Shown: piece by piece, positions 6,627 to 15,364 of the stretch
Numbering within the stretch: position 1 is the stretch's first letter
How the letters are laid out: every line of letters begins with the position of its first letter
From: Planctomycetota bacterium
GTDB lineage: Bacteria; Planctomycetota; SBBH01; JACQRN01
Direction of reading: 5' to 3'
DNA length: 21,056 nt
NCBI GenBank assembly: GCA_016206515.1
Contig: JACQRN010000085.1
Span: forward strand, 1 to 21,056
Made by a program: the position numbers and the translations under genes
The notes under the pieces: model-generated
What the model was told of the DNA's origin: nothing
The model's input: the letters and a program-made list of their open reading frames with translations, nothing else
The model's database searches: none

Positions 6627-7097
6627 TCAGTTCACATCCTCTTCCCACTCGTACGGCATGTTCGCCGTGATCTGCAACCGATAGATCTTCGCCTGGGACA
6701 GGCAGAACTGCACCATCTGTAGGTAGCACCACTTCGACCCGAGGTCCGGGCGCAGCTTGGCCCGCACCCGGGAGAGCCCCTTCTCGTCCTGGCCTCCCTG
6801 ACGGGCGAACTCCTCCAACTCCCCGAAGAAGCGACGCCAGGTCCGCTCCTCGTTCCCGGGCCCCATCCGGGTCCGGTTGAGGAAGATGTCGCCGTTGCGC
6901 GTGATGCTGATGGCCACCCACCCCCCCTCCGCCGTCCCCTCGTCCTCCTCGGCGGTCTTCATCGAGGCGAGTTCCAGTGTGATGTTCTCGATCGAGAAGT
7001 TCGCCAGGAGCATCAGGAAGATGATGAGCTGGAACGTGACGTCGATCATCGGCGTCATGTCCATCTTCGGCTCCGGGGTGGAGAACTTCTGCGCCAT
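6627..7097 (-). CDS. exbD: ExbD/TolR-family proton-channel subunit, copy 1
   Basis: This 156-residue protein carries the ExbD helix signature KMDMTPMIDVTFQLIIFLMLL with the conserved aspartate at position 19. The periplasmic part includes VAISITRNGDIFLN (near 61-74), the small strand motif of the family, but then a charged region (GNEERTWRRFFGELEEFARQ) and an unusual ending with two cysteines (SKWCYLQMVQFCLSQ). It clearly differs from the second ExbD, so the two are probably not redundant. The start lies 6 nt after the exbB stop. Two ExbD paralogues with one ExbB is a common arrangement for PMF-driven complexes outside the classical TonB system. Confidence 0.9.
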   Translation of the reverse strand: MAQKFSTPEPKMDMTPMIDVTFQLIIFLMLLANFSIENITLELASMKTAEEDEGTAEGGWVAISITRNGDIFLNRTRMGPGNEERTWRRFFGELEEFARQGGQDEKGLSRVRAKLRPDLGSKWCYLQMVQFCLSQAKIYRLQITANMPYEWEEDVN

Positions 7098-7103
7098 CGG
7101 ACC

Positions 7104-7829
7104 CTAGCTCGCCTGAGGCCGGAAGCGGCCGGTCAGCTCCCCGACCGTGTTCCCCACGAGGATCGAGATGCGCTCGACGCGGTTGCGGAACACGAAGTAG
7201 AAGCAGACCATCGGGATCGCGACGATCAGCCCGAGCCACGTCGTGATCAACGCCTGCTCGATCCCCAAGGCGAGGTCGGAGGGCTTGGGGGCGGATTGCG
7301 TCTTGATGATCCCGAACGCGATGATCATCCCGTGCACCGTTCCGAACAGACCCAGCATCGGGGCGATCGCCGAGGTGAGGTTCAGCCACGCGATCAGGTG
7401 CTGCTGCTTGACCGTCTGCTCGACGTTGGCATCGTTCATCGACGAGACCATCGCGTCGTACCCGCCCCCCATCGAGTTCAGACCGGAGGCGATCACCTTC
7501 GCCAGGAACGACTCGTTCGCCGCGCACAGCTGCAGCGCCTCCTCGTACTGCTCCTCCTCGAAGAGGTTGTTCACCTCGACCAGGAGCGCCTCGGGGACCA
7601 GCTTCGGCTGCGAGACGTTCATGTAGTTGTAGATGACGAGCGCCACCCCGGCGACCGAAACCGCCATGATCAGGAACCCGACCCACCCGGCCCCGGCCAT
7701 GATCGTGCCCCAGAAGGAGCCGCCGCCGGTGCCCCCCTCCGGCGCCGCGAGGCACGGCGCGGCGAGCGTCGCCATCACCAGGACCGCGAGCCACCCCATC
7801 CAGACCCGTCCGTTCCGTGCGTTCCCCAT
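7104..7829 (-). CDS. exbB: ExbB/TolQ/MotA-family proton channel
   Basis: This 241-residue inner-membrane protein has a hydrophobic N-terminal segment ending in AAPCLA (about 9-28), probably a signal sequence, followed by three spans at about 44-67, 145-175 and 185-207. The family motif lies in span 2: LTSAIAPMLGLFGTVHGMIIAF; span 3 contains ALITTWLGLIVAIPMV, including the pore-lining polar threonines. Between them is the usual cytoplasmic domain. Such proteins form a pentamer around an ExbD dimer and convert proton flow to mechanical work. The ATG is preceded by a strong GGGGGAGGG ribosome site and lies 14 nt after the TPR gene stop. An N-terminal cleavable-like segment before span 1 is typical of the longer ExbB proteins found in planctomycetes and Bacteroidetes. 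Confidence 0.93.
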   Translation of the reverse strand: MGNARNGRVWMGWLAVLVMATLAAPCLAAPEGGTGGGSFWGTIMAGAGWVGFLIMAVSVAGVALVIYNYMNVSQPKLVPEALLVEVNNLFEEEQYEEALQLCAANESFLAKVIASGLNSMGGGYDAMVSSMNDANVEQTVKQQHLIAWLNLTSAIAPMLGLFGTVHGMIIAFGIIKTQSAPKPSDLALGIEQALITTWLGLIVAIPMVCFYFVFRNRVERISILVGNTVGELTGRFRPQAS

Positions 7830-7843
7830 TCGACCCTCCCCCG

Positions 7844-8881
7844 TCACCGGGCACCCGGGAAGCGCGATGCGAGCTCCCCTTCCAATTGCGTCGCCTTCTC
7901 CTCCTCGCCGAGGGCCCGCGCGCAGGCGATCGCGCCGCGGAACGCCTCGGCCTCCTCCGACGATCCGTCCGCGTACAGGACGATCGACCCCAGGTAGGCC
8001 CACAGGGCGTCGAGCCGCATCACCCGCGCCTCGGGGGTATCCCCCGCGGCCGTCGCCCGGGCGGTCAGGAGCATCGCCTGGACGTTGCCGAGGGTGAGCC
8101 GCCCCGCCTCGTCGAGACCGGCGTTCCCCTCCACCGCCGTGACCAGGCGCTGCGCGGCATCGACCTGCCCGAGCGCGGCGCGCAGGCGGGCGGCGCGCAG
8201 GCGCGAGCGCAGCGCGACGGACGGAAGCGACACCGCCCGCGCGTCCGCCACCGACTCGAAGGCGCGCGCGGCCTCGTCCTTCTTCCCCTGGCGTTCGAGG
8301 ACCTCTGCGTTCCCGAACCCCGCGAGCGCCGCCGGGCGTTCGCCGTAGCGCACCCCGATCGCACCATACGCCGAGGCAGCCCCCGGTAAATCCCCGGCCG
8401 CCAGAAGCGCTTCCGCCTTCCCCAGGAGCGCCTGCGGCAGGTAGAAGGAGCTGGCATTCTGCGTCTCGAGCAACGCGAAGGCGGTGACCGCCTCGGCGAA
8501 GTTCCCCGCGCGCAGGTGGCAGACCCCGATGTAGTACGCCGAGGCATCCTTTACGGGGGGTGTGGCCTGGGCATTCCCGACCACCCTCTGATACCGTCGG
8601 ATCGCCTCGTCGTACGACTCCGACAGGCGGGCGTTCTCTCCCGCCTGGAAGTCCCCCGGGGCTCGGGTGAACCCCAGCGACGCCACATCGGCCGCACGGA
8701 CCGTGGCCGGACGCCCCCCGACCGCGGTGTACGAGATCCTCTCCAGGGTCGCCTCGGAGATCGACTCCGCGAGGATCGACTCCCCGTCGTTCTTCACGAT
8801 CTGGTCGGCCCGACCGGACGACGGCAGGAACCCGAACGCCAGTACAAGCCCGAACAGCCATGCCGCGCGCGACCGCCTCAT
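7844..8881 (-). CDS. Secreted TPR-repeat protein (345 aa)
   Basis: Residues 1-25 are a signal peptide (MRRS..., hydrophobic core WLFGLVLAFGFL, SGRA end). A short beta-like part follows (ILAESISEATLERISYTAV, 36-54), resembling the small domain seen at the start of some exported TPR proteins. From about residue 78 come four to five TPR-like pairs: YDEAIRRYQRVVGNA, ASAYYIGVCHLRAGNFAEAV, ALLGKAEALLAAGDLPGAASAYG, and others. I infer a periplasmic scaffold. Its ATG overlaps the stop of the larger TPR gene by 4 bp (ATGA) and exbB follows after 14 nt, so it is likely part of the ExbBD machine, in a role comparable to CpoB/YbgF beside TolQR. It lacks the coiled-coil N-terminus of CpoB, so it should not be named as such. 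Confidence 0.82.
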   Translation of the reverse strand: MRRSRAAWLFGLVLAFGFLPSSGRADQIVKNDGESILAESISEATLERISYTAVGGRPATVRAADVASLGFTRAPGDFQAGENARLSESYDEAIRRYQRVVGNAQATPPVKDASAYYIGVCHLRAGNFAEAVTAFALLETQNASSFYLPQALLGKAEALLAAGDLPGAASAYGAIGVRYGERPAALAGFGNAEVLERQGKKDEAARAFESVADARAVSLPSVALRSRLRAARLRAALGQVDAAQRLVTAVEGNAGLDEAGRLTLGNVQAMLLTARATAAGDTPEARVMRLDALWAYLGSIVLYADGSSEEAEAFRGAIACARALGEEEKATQLEGELASRFPGAR

Positions 8882-11800
8882 TCCGCCCGTCCCTCCTCCG
8901 GAGCCTCTCCCCGCTCGCACTCCGCCAGGATCGCCCGGGCCATCTCGCCCGCCGCCGGGTCCACCGCCCCCTCCGCGAGCGCGCGAACCACCTCCGTCAC
9001 CACCGACTGATGGGGCTCTCCCCCGAACGGCTTGCCCGGCGGGCTGCGATGATATAGGGAGAAAAGCGCCTGGGCGAGTTCCTTCTCCCGCGCGGCGTCC
9101 CCCCGGCCCCGGAGCCACCGGACCTCGACCCATCGGGCGGAGGGGGCCCACGACAGCAGCCTCTGTTCGGCGTCGCCCTGGCGGGCGAAGGACCCCGCGA
9201 CATCCCCGTAGAGCCTCTCCGCGACGTCCAGGAACCCCGCGACCCTCGCATCCCCGGCCGGCAGGTGCTGGACCGCCTCCCACGCCGCGTCCGCCTCCTG
9301 GAGCTTGAAGTTCCAGGGGATCCGGTTCTGGACCTGCGCGTACAGTTCGTTGCGTAGGCGGCAATCCTCGTACGCCTCCGCCCACATCTCCTGCGAGCGG
9401 TGCGCGTCCCGACTCATCTGGAAGATCGCGGCGATGAAGCTGAAATTCTCCGCGCGCTTGTCGACGTCGCTCGCATAGGAGCCCAGGAACGCGCCGGCCG
9501 CGGAATGGAACTCCGCGTAGTTGCGGCCCCCGAACAGCTCCGCGACCGCCCGGACCTGCACCTCGACCCCCTCGCCGCCGTACTCGGTGACCAGAACGCG
9601 GATGCGCGTGCCCAGGCGGTCCCGCACCTCCTGGGGCGCACCCTCCCCGAGTTCCTGGAGGTAGAGGCGGTAGTCCTGTGTGAGGCGCTGCCCGGCCTTC
9701 TTCACGAGTTCGCGCCGGTCCGGCCGGGAGGCGGCCAGATGCTTGAGCGACTCCAGTGCGCGCTCGGCACCCTCCATCTCACGCACCCCGTGCGCGGCGA
9801 AGGCGGCGCAGCGGTGGGTGAGCACCGCCGGGTACTCCGGCGATTCACTCCCCAAAGCCTCCTCCCACCCCGAGAGGACCTCGATCCCCTTGCGCGGCTC
9901 CTCGCCGGTCCGGCCCGAGGGTCCCTCATATCCGTTAATGTAGAGTCGGGCGAGGTGATAGGTCGCCTCCGCCAGCAGCTCCCGGTGGCGAGGGAGGTCC
10001 GCAGGGGCGGTTTGCGCCAGGAGCGCATCCCGGAAGGCGCGGTTCGCCTCGATCGCGCTGGCGTGGGCGTCCGAACGCTCCTCCACCGAGAGCTCCGCGC
10101 CCCCTTCGGTGGCGCGCAGGTACCAGGCGCGCGCCATCAGGCGCAGGGCGTCCGCGTAGCTCGGGTGCGACGGCTCGACCCTCGCGAAGTAGCGGGCGGA
10201 GCGCGAGAAGTCGCGGCGGGCCGGGCGCGCGTACCCCACCCCGGCGCGGTAGACGAGGTTCTTGACCGCGCGGATCCGTCCCTCGTCCTTCGCGGGATCG
10301 AGCGTCCGCAGATACCGCTCCAGGTATCCCTGATCGACAAACGCCACGATCGCATCGAGAAGCGGGTCCCAGTCCATCGCCACCGAGCCTCCCCGCGCGT
10401 CCCGGAACGCGTTGCGCAGCTCCTGCTCCTCCGCCTTCTCCAGGCAGTACACACGGTAATACGCAATGCTGGAGGCGCGGTCCGGGTCGCCGCCGCACGA
10501 AGCGAAGGCCGCACCGAAGGCGTGCGCGGCCTCCAGGAAGCGCTTCTCCTGCGCATACGTCGAGCCGACGGCGTACCACGCGTCGACCGCGGCGGCGTCG
10601 GAGCGCGGTTCGCCGCGCGGGGGACGGGCGCCTCCCGCGCGGAAACAGGCGCGCGCGCGCGCCCACTGCTTCTCCCCGGCGAGCCGGGTCCCCATCTCGA
10701 GAAGCGCCGTGTTCCCGCCGGTCGTGGCCGGAGCCTCCCCGAGCGCAGGCGCCCAGCGACGGCGCGCCTCGGTGACGAGCCCCTGCAGGGCACGGTCGGA
10801 GGCGGCCTTCTGATCCAGCGCGCGGGCCACAGCATCGATCTTCTCTTTCCAGGCATTCCGGGCGCTCGCCTGCGACGGCGCGTTGAAGCACCGCAGATAG
10901 AGGTCCCCGAGCGAGATCTCGAGGCGCGCGGCGTTGACGCGGTCGAATCCGCCGCGCTCGACCGAAGCGCGCAACGCCCGGACCGCCCCCTCCGGGTTCT
11001 GGTTCTGCGCCAGGAGCACGCGGCACCACGCCGGGCAGATCTCGGAGAGAAGGAATGCCGCGCGGACCTCGCGGACCGTCGCGACCTTTTCGACCGCCTC
11101 CGCGTACTTCGCCGAGGCCTCGGCGCTCTTCGAGGTCAGCTCGTACAGCTGCGCGAGGCCGTACAAGCCGTGCGCGAACTCGAGCGCCACATCGGTGGAG
11201 CGCTCGCCGCGCTGCCAGGCATCCTCGATCGGCCAGAGGAAATTGAGCCAATCCTCCTCCGCCGTCCGGGCGATCCCCTCGGCGCCGGCGCCCCCCACCT
11301 CGCGCAGAAACCGGACCGCCATGCTCCCCTTCTCGTACAGGATGTCGTTGATCAGCCGGTAGAGGTCCCCCTGACGCTCGACGGAGAGATCGTCGGTGCG
11401 CATCGACAACGGGATCGCCGCCTCGTAGCACTCCCCGATCGCGACCAAGGCACTGCGGACCGCCACGTCGCGGCCACCCTCCCCGAGCTTCTCCCGCATT
11501 CGCGCGAGGTCGAGCTTGACCTCCAGGTACGACAGGAGGGACGGCGCGTCCTCGGGGGCGCGGATCCCTCCCCAGAGTTCCTCCGCCTGGCGCGCGGAGG
11601 GGGCATCGGGCCCCGCCGCTCCCCGGCCCCCGGCGCGGGCGACCAGCACACGGACGCGGGCGAGGGTCAGGATGTTCTTCTGCTCGCCGGTCAGTCCCGA
11701 ACGCGCGGAAATCGCCTCCAGGCGGGTGTTCGCCAGGTCCGCCCAACCCCATCGCTGGACGACCCCCACGATCACGCGCAATTCCTCGTTGAGAGGAACC

Positions 11801-11901
11801 TCCGCCCTCGCCGGCAGGGCAAGCGCCAGGAGACACAAGGCGGCGGGGAAGGGGCGCGCGCGGGATCCGCGGGGCGAGGGTCTCGGCGGGTGCTGGCGCA
11901 T
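8878..11901 (-). CDS. Large secreted TPR/helical-repeat protein (1007 aa)
   Basis: Residues 1-33 form a signal peptide (arginine-rich start, core AALCLLALAL, cleavage after PARA). The mature protein is almost wholly alpha-helical, with scattered TPR-like units such as LARVRVLVARAGG, YAEAVEKVATVREVRAAFLL, WARARACFRAGG, FLEAAHAFGAAFASCGG and YADALRLMARAWYLRATEGG. There are no enzyme motifs and no membrane span after the signal, so a periplasmic or outer-membrane scaffold is likely. The start at 11901 is chosen because the signal peptide begins there; longer readings of the frame would run through the promoter region. No Shine-Dalgarno is visible. It heads the operon continuing to exbB and exbD, and follows a terminator that closes the secretin operon. 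I do not recognise a specific family. Confidence 0.85.
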   Translation of the reverse strand: MRQHPPRPSPRGSRARPFPAALCLLALALPARAEVPLNEELRVIVGVVQRWGWADLANTRLEAISARSGLTGEQKNILTLARVRVLVARAGGRGAAGPDAPSARQAEELWGGIRAPEDAPSLLSYLEVKLDLARMREKLGEGGRDVAVRSALVAIGECYEAAIPLSMRTDDLSVERQGDLYRLINDILYEKGSMAVRFLREVGGAGAEGIARTAEEDWLNFLWPIEDAWQRGERSTDVALEFAHGLYGLAQLYELTSKSAEASAKYAEAVEKVATVREVRAAFLLSEICPAWCRVLLAQNQNPEGAVRALRASVERGGFDRVNAARLEISLGDLYLRCFNAPSQASARNAWKEKIDAVARALDQKAASDRALQGLVTEARRRWAPALGEAPATTGGNTALLEMGTRLAGEKQWARARACFRAGGARPPRGEPRSDAAAVDAWYAVGSTYAQEKRFLEAAHAFGAAFASCGGDPDRASSIAYYRVYCLEKAEEQELRNAFRDARGGSVAMDWDPLLDAIVAFVDQGYLERYLRTLDPAKDEGRIRAVKNLVYRAGVGYARPARRDFSRSARYFARVEPSHPSYADALRLMARAWYLRATEGGAELSVEERSDAHASAIEANRAFRDALLAQTAPADLPRHRELLAEATYHLARLYINGYEGPSGRTGEEPRKGIEVLSGWEEALGSESPEYPAVLTHRCAAFAAHGVREMEGAERALESLKHLAASRPDRRELVKKAGQRLTQDYRLYLQELGEGAPQEVRDRLGTRIRVLVTEYGGEGVEVQVRAVAELFGGRNYAEFHSAAGAFLGSYASDVDKRAENFSFIAAIFQMSRDAHRSQEMWAEAYEDCRLRNELYAQVQNRIPWNFKLQEADAAWEAVQHLPAGDARVAGFLDVAERLYGDVAGSFARQGDAEQRLLSWAPSARWVEVRWLRGRGDAAREKELAQALFSLYHRSPPGKPFGGEPHQSVVTEVVRALAEGAVDPAAGEMARAILAECERGEAPEEGRAE

Positions 11902-11914
11902 GCGGAAGGGCACT

Positions 11915-11943
11915 ATTAAGGCAACGGTCCCTGGCTCTTGCAA
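11915..11943 (-). promoter_or_regulatory. Predicted promoter for the TPR-exbBD unit
   Basis: TTGCAA (11938-11943), a 17-bp spacer and CTTAAT (11915-11920) match the -35 and -10 consensus at four of six positions each. Only 13 nt separate the -10 from the ATG, so the leader would be about 6-7 nt and the mRNA near-leaderless. The gene has no Shine-Dalgarno, which agrees with this. Position after a terminator supports a promoter here. Confidence 0.45.
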
Positions 11944-11948
11944 CGGTC
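11921..11948. repeat. Two 9-bp direct repeats in the promoter region
   Basis: GCAACGGTC occurs at 11921-11929 and at 11940-11948, a 19-bp period, close to two helical turns. One copy lies in the promoter spacer and the other overlaps the -35 box. They may be regulator half-sites. Confidence 0.5.
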
Positions 11949-12031
11949 TACCTCCCCGCCTCCCCAACGCACGGGAGGGGGAACGGTTCACTTGGTTCTC
12001 CCGCCTCCTGCCTCGGACTCTCCCAGCTCCT

Positions 12032-12069
12032 GAATAAAAGGGGGTGGGGCCTCGCGGCGCCCACCCCCC
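12032..12069 (-). terminator. Intrinsic terminator after the secretin gene
   Basis: Read on the minus strand, a 9-bp perfect stem GGGGGTGGG/CCCACCCCC (12060-12068 and 12040-12048) encloses a GC-rich loop and is followed directly by TTTTATT. It begins 23 nt after the secretin stop. This is the clearest terminator in the window and marks the end of the pilus/secretin operon. Confidence 0.85.
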
Positions 12070-12091
12070 GATCCGCTTCCTCCGGATCGCG

Positions 12092-14659
12092 CTAATCGTC
12101 GACCCGGCCGAACTGCATCTCTCCGATCTCGCGCTGATCGACCACCTGCGCCCGTGTCAGGATCACGAGGTTCTCCCGCTCCCTGGCGTCGCGATCGCGG
12201 CCGGTCAGCAGGTTCAGGATCGGGATCTTCGACAGGAACGGGAGCCCCGTGTACTGGTGGACCTCCGTGTAGCGGGTCATCCCCCCGACCATCACCGTGC
12301 CGGTGTCCGGGACCGACACCGTGGTGCGCACAGCCGACAACGAGATGTTCGGCCAGCTGATCGTCACGGTAAGGGTCTGGCCGGCCGACACGGCGAGATC
12401 CGTATTGAACGGCACGAACCCGAGCAGGGTCGCGACCGACGGGCGCATCTCCAAGGTGATGAACTTGCGGTCGGCGCTCACGGTCGGGCGCACGTCGAAC
12501 ACCATGCCGTGCTGGACGTAGCCGATCTCGGGGTCGGCGCCGATGGTGTTGACGCCCGTGACGATCGTGAAGTCGCGCACGTACGCCTGCTGCACGACCA
12601 CCATCAGGGACGCCCGCTGGGTGTTGAAGCAGGTCAGGTGCGGGGAGAACAGCGTGGTTCCCCGCTGGGTCATGTGCATCGTGCGCAGGATGGCGCTCAC
12701 CTGCCAGTCGTTCAGGAGGTTCATCTGCACGATCGCGCCCGCCGCAGTGGCGGCGGGCGCCTTCGTGCCGCGCAGGTCGAGCAGGAACGGGTTCGGCTGC
12801 AGCAGCGGCGTCATGCCTGGCGCCGTCGACCCCGTCGCAACGGGGACCTGCGGGTCGAACACCGCGGGAGTCAGGAAGCGGAAGTCCGTGCTCCCACCCA
12901 ACTCGTTCACGATACCGCTCGTGAACGCACTGGTGCCGTCGTAGGCGATCGGACGGCTCCCGAGCCCGCGGTACATGACGTCGATGTCGTCGAGCAGGTC
13001 ATCCACGACCGTGATGAACCGGCTCTGGATGGCGACCTGCAGCTGCCGCTGGTCGCGGAAGGAGGCCAGGAGTTCCTCGACCTCGCGGTGGACCTCCGGG
13101 GAGTTGCGCACCACGATCATCCCCTGCGGCGTCGGTTCGATCGCGACGTCGGAGGTCTCCCAGCTCTTGGGCTGCACGTTCTTCTGGATGATCTCGATGA
13201 GGTCGTCGACCGTGAACGGCTCCACGTCCAGCTGTTCCATCTCCTCGAACTGCATCCCCTCCCCGCCGGTGGCCAGGGAGATCTGGGGCGCCTTGTGGTC
13301 GGTCATCTGAAGGATGAGGTCGCGCACGTCGTAGGACCGGGTGACGGAGTTCCCCTGGATCCCCTCCTCGTCCGAGATGTAGATCGCCTCGTCCTTCAGC
13401 CCGTAGCGGAGCTCGCCCGGCGGGAGCTGCTCCACGATCCACTGCAGGATATGCTCCAGCTTCTTGTTCTCGCACTCCGGCAGGTCGACCGGGTATTCGC
13501 GCAGCTCCTGGGTGTTGAACTTCGGATCGACGAAGATCGTGATCCCGAACCGCGCCTGCAGGATCGACCGGACCGTCTCGAAGGAGGTGTTGGGGAACCC
13601 GATGCGTGGGACGCGCGCCTGCAGCTCGCGGCGCAGGTGCTCCTTCCACGGCTGCTCGGGCTCCTCCACGAAGCCGCGGGTCTGCCGCCGCGCGCTGATC
13701 TGCGCCCAGTCCGACGGGTAGATGAGCGGGGTGCGCGGGTCGTACGGGATCTTGCTCTCCTCCACGTACTCCCACAGGTCCTTCTCCGACTCCCGGATCC
13801 CCTCGGCGGCGGCACGCCGGTCGGCGGCGTGGTGCATCTCGTTCGCATCGTCCAGGATCGACTTGGCCTCCGGATTCCCCGGATCGAGGCGGTCCACCTC
13901 GCGGGCGAGCCGCTCGGCCTTCGGAAACTCCTCGCGGGAGAGCGCCCGGTGCGCGTCGACGAGCAGGCGGGAGACCGTCGCGTCGAACCGCTCCCGAGCG
14001 CGCATCTCCTCGCGCTCCACCACCCGGTCGATCTCGTTGCGCAAGGCGACCTCGCGCTCCGTCTCGAACGCCTCCTGTTGGCGCACCGACTCCTCGGAGA
14101 GCGCCCGGGCGCGATCCAACCAACTCTCCCGGTCCGGCACCTCCGGGGGCAGGTACCGGATCATGTCCTGGACCTGCTCGAAGGTCCGCTGCGCATCCTC
14201 ATAGCGGCGATCCTCCATCTGGCGGATCCCATCGCGGAACGCGTTGTCGATCTCCAGGCGCTTCTCCATGACTTCCGCCCGGCGCTCGTCCGTGAGCCGT
14301 TCCAGGTAGATGCGGAACCGGTCCGGGGCCATCCCCAGGAGCCCCCGCACCTCGCGCACGCGCTCCGGCGACTGCGCGTGGTTGTACCGGGCGGCCTCCT
14401 CGTACGCCTCGAGCGCCTCGCGCAGTTTTCCCTCGGCGAAGAGGCGCTCGCCGCGGTCGAAGTGGCCGCGACCGACCAGGGCGCGCTCCTGCTGCTCGAG
14501 CGCGCGCCGGCGCATCGCCTCCTGCATATACTCGCCGGCGGGCGGCTGCCCTGGGCCCCCCTCGGCGGGTTCCTCCGCCCGCGAGGAGACGGCCGTCACC
14601 AGCAGCCCCGTCGCCAACGCCCCCCTCACGACCTTCCCGATGCGTCCCCGGTTCGTCAT
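12092..14659 (-). CDS. Outer-membrane secretin with N-terminal TPR/helical region (PilQ/GspD superfamily)
   Basis: This 855-residue protein has a signal peptide (1-28, ending SSRA). Residues 45-300 are helical with TPR-like units (FDRGERLFAEGKLREALEAY, RRYEDAQRTFEQVQ, FPKAERLAREVDRLDPGNPE) and charged coiled-coil-like stretches. Residues about 350-430 form an STN/N0-like module (FETVRSILQARFGITIFVD ... ILQWIVEQL); an N1-like module follows to about 535 (TVDDLIEIIQKNV ... GMIVVRNSPEVHREVEELL). The secretin barrel domain spans about 540-845 and ends in the diagnostic VMVGGMTRYTEVHQYTGLPF, LSKIPILNLLTG and NLVILTRAQVV. Secretins form the outer-membrane gate for type IV pili or type II secretion. 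The gene follows the PilMN, PilO-like and related genes, favouring a pilus role. A ribosome site (GGGAGG) precedes the ATG, and a terminator follows. The N-terminal helical region replaces the AMIN domains of classical PilQ. Confidence 0.93.
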   Translation of the reverse strand: MTNRGRIGKVVRGALATGLLVTAVSSRAEEPAEGGPGQPPAGEYMQEAMRRRALEQQERALVGRGHFDRGERLFAEGKLREALEAYEEAARYNHAQSPERVREVRGLLGMAPDRFRIYLERLTDERRAEVMEKRLEIDNAFRDGIRQMEDRRYEDAQRTFEQVQDMIRYLPPEVPDRESWLDRARALSEESVRQQEAFETEREVALRNEIDRVVEREEMRARERFDATVSRLLVDAHRALSREEFPKAERLAREVDRLDPGNPEAKSILDDANEMHHAADRRAAAEGIRESEKDLWEYVEESKIPYDPRTPLIYPSDWAQISARRQTRGFVEEPEQPWKEHLRRELQARVPRIGFPNTSFETVRSILQARFGITIFVDPKFNTQELREYPVDLPECENKKLEHILQWIVEQLPPGELRYGLKDEAIYISDEEGIQGNSVTRSYDVRDLILQMTDHKAPQISLATGGEGMQFEEMEQLDVEPFTVDDLIEIIQKNVQPKSWETSDVAIEPTPQGMIVVRNSPEVHREVEELLASFRDQRQLQVAIQSRFITVVDDLLDDIDVMYRGLGSRPIAYDGTSAFTSGIVNELGGSTDFRFLTPAVFDPQVPVATGSTAPGMTPLLQPNPFLLDLRGTKAPAATAAGAIVQMNLLNDWQVSAILRTMHMTQRGTTLFSPHLTCFNTQRASLMVVVQQAYVRDFTIVTGVNTIGADPEIGYVQHGMVFDVRPTVSADRKFITLEMRPSVATLLGFVPFNTDLAVSAGQTLTVTISWPNISLSAVRTTVSVPDTGTVMVGGMTRYTEVHQYTGLPFLSKIPILNLLTGRDRDARERENLVILTRAQVVDQREIGEMQFGRVDD

Positions 14660-14740
14660 ACGGCCTCCCTGCTGCGCACCCCGACGCTCCTGCAGATCCG
14701 ACTTGCACTTACACGTACCACGATCGCTCGGCAGTCGCCC

Positions 14741-15364
14741 TTACCAGGCCGGACCGCCGCCCCCCTGACGTTCCCCGCCATCCGGTGCCGGAGAACCTTC
14801 CGGCGGCGGCGGATCCTCCGGCGGGGTCGGCGTGGGGCCCTCTTCGGGATCCGGCGCCTCCTCCGGAGGCGGCTCCGGCAGCCGCCTGCGCGGCGTGGAC
14901 CCCGCCGTTCGGGCCAACGGGACCTCCCTCTCCTGGCCGGAGGGGTCCCGGACCCTGACCGGCTGATCAACCCTCTCCCCGTTTACCAACAGGGCTTCCG
15001 TGACCGGGACATGAACCAGCATCTCCCCCGTCGCGAAATCCCGGTTCGTACCGTCCACCCGTTTGGCGCCGCCGATCGCCCCGCCGACGGTGACCGTGAA
15101 CCGGGCCGTCGCCCAGGTGTCGCCGCCGAACCACTTCCGGACCTCGATCTGCGCCACGCCGGGCGGGATCAGTCCCACGTAACGGATCTCGTACGAGGCG
15201 GGAATCTCCACCGGGGGCGCCTGGACCCACTCCGCCGCCCCCGGAGCATCCGCCGGGACGTCGAGGGTCGCCGACGCGGCAGGTGCCGGATCGGCGACGC
15301 ACACCGGCCCCGCCGCGAACGACAGGAGCGCCAGGACCGATGCCAGCACCACGCGAACCGCCAT
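14741..15364 (-). CDS. Secreted protein with proline-rich tail, pilus locus
   Basis: Of 207 residues, 1-24 are a signal peptide (core VVLASVLALLSFAAG). Residues about 50-150 look like a beta-rich domain: YEIRYVGLIPPGVAQIEV, TWATARFTVTVGGAIGG, ATGEMLVHVPVTEALLVNGE. From about residue 160 the chain is mostly proline, glutamate and glycine (PEPPPEEAPDPEEG and similar) and is probably extended, perhaps spanning the periplasm. I do not recognise a family. Its position between the pilus anchor proteins and the secretin is where pilus operons usually carry PilP, which links PilN/PilO to PilQ; a PilP-like bridging role is a guess from position only, and the domain order differs (PilP has its proline-rich linker first). 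It begins 95 bp after the preceding gene, with a GGAGG-rich region ahead of the ATG. Confidence 0.75.
   Translation of the reverse strand: MAVRVVLASVLALLSFAAGPVCVADPAPAASATLDVPADAPGAAEWVQAPPVEIPASYEIRYVGLIPPGVAQIEVRKWFGGDTWATARFTVTVGGAIGGAKRVDGTNRDFATGEMLVHVPVTEALLVNGERVDQPVRVRDPSGQEREVPLARTAGSTPRRRLPEPPPEEAPDPEEGPTPTPPEDPPPPEGSPAPDGGERQGGGGPAW

Noticed and set aside
7844..8881. Naming the 345-residue TPR protein CpoB/YbgF
   Set aside because: It neighbours an ExbB/TolQ gene but lacks the N-terminal coiled coil, and TolA, TolB and Pal are missing.
12092..14659. Calling the secretin a type II secretion GspD
   Set aside because: The upstream PilM-PilN and PilO-like genes favour a pilus system, and no GspE/F/C genes are present, though the two families are related and the call is not absolute.
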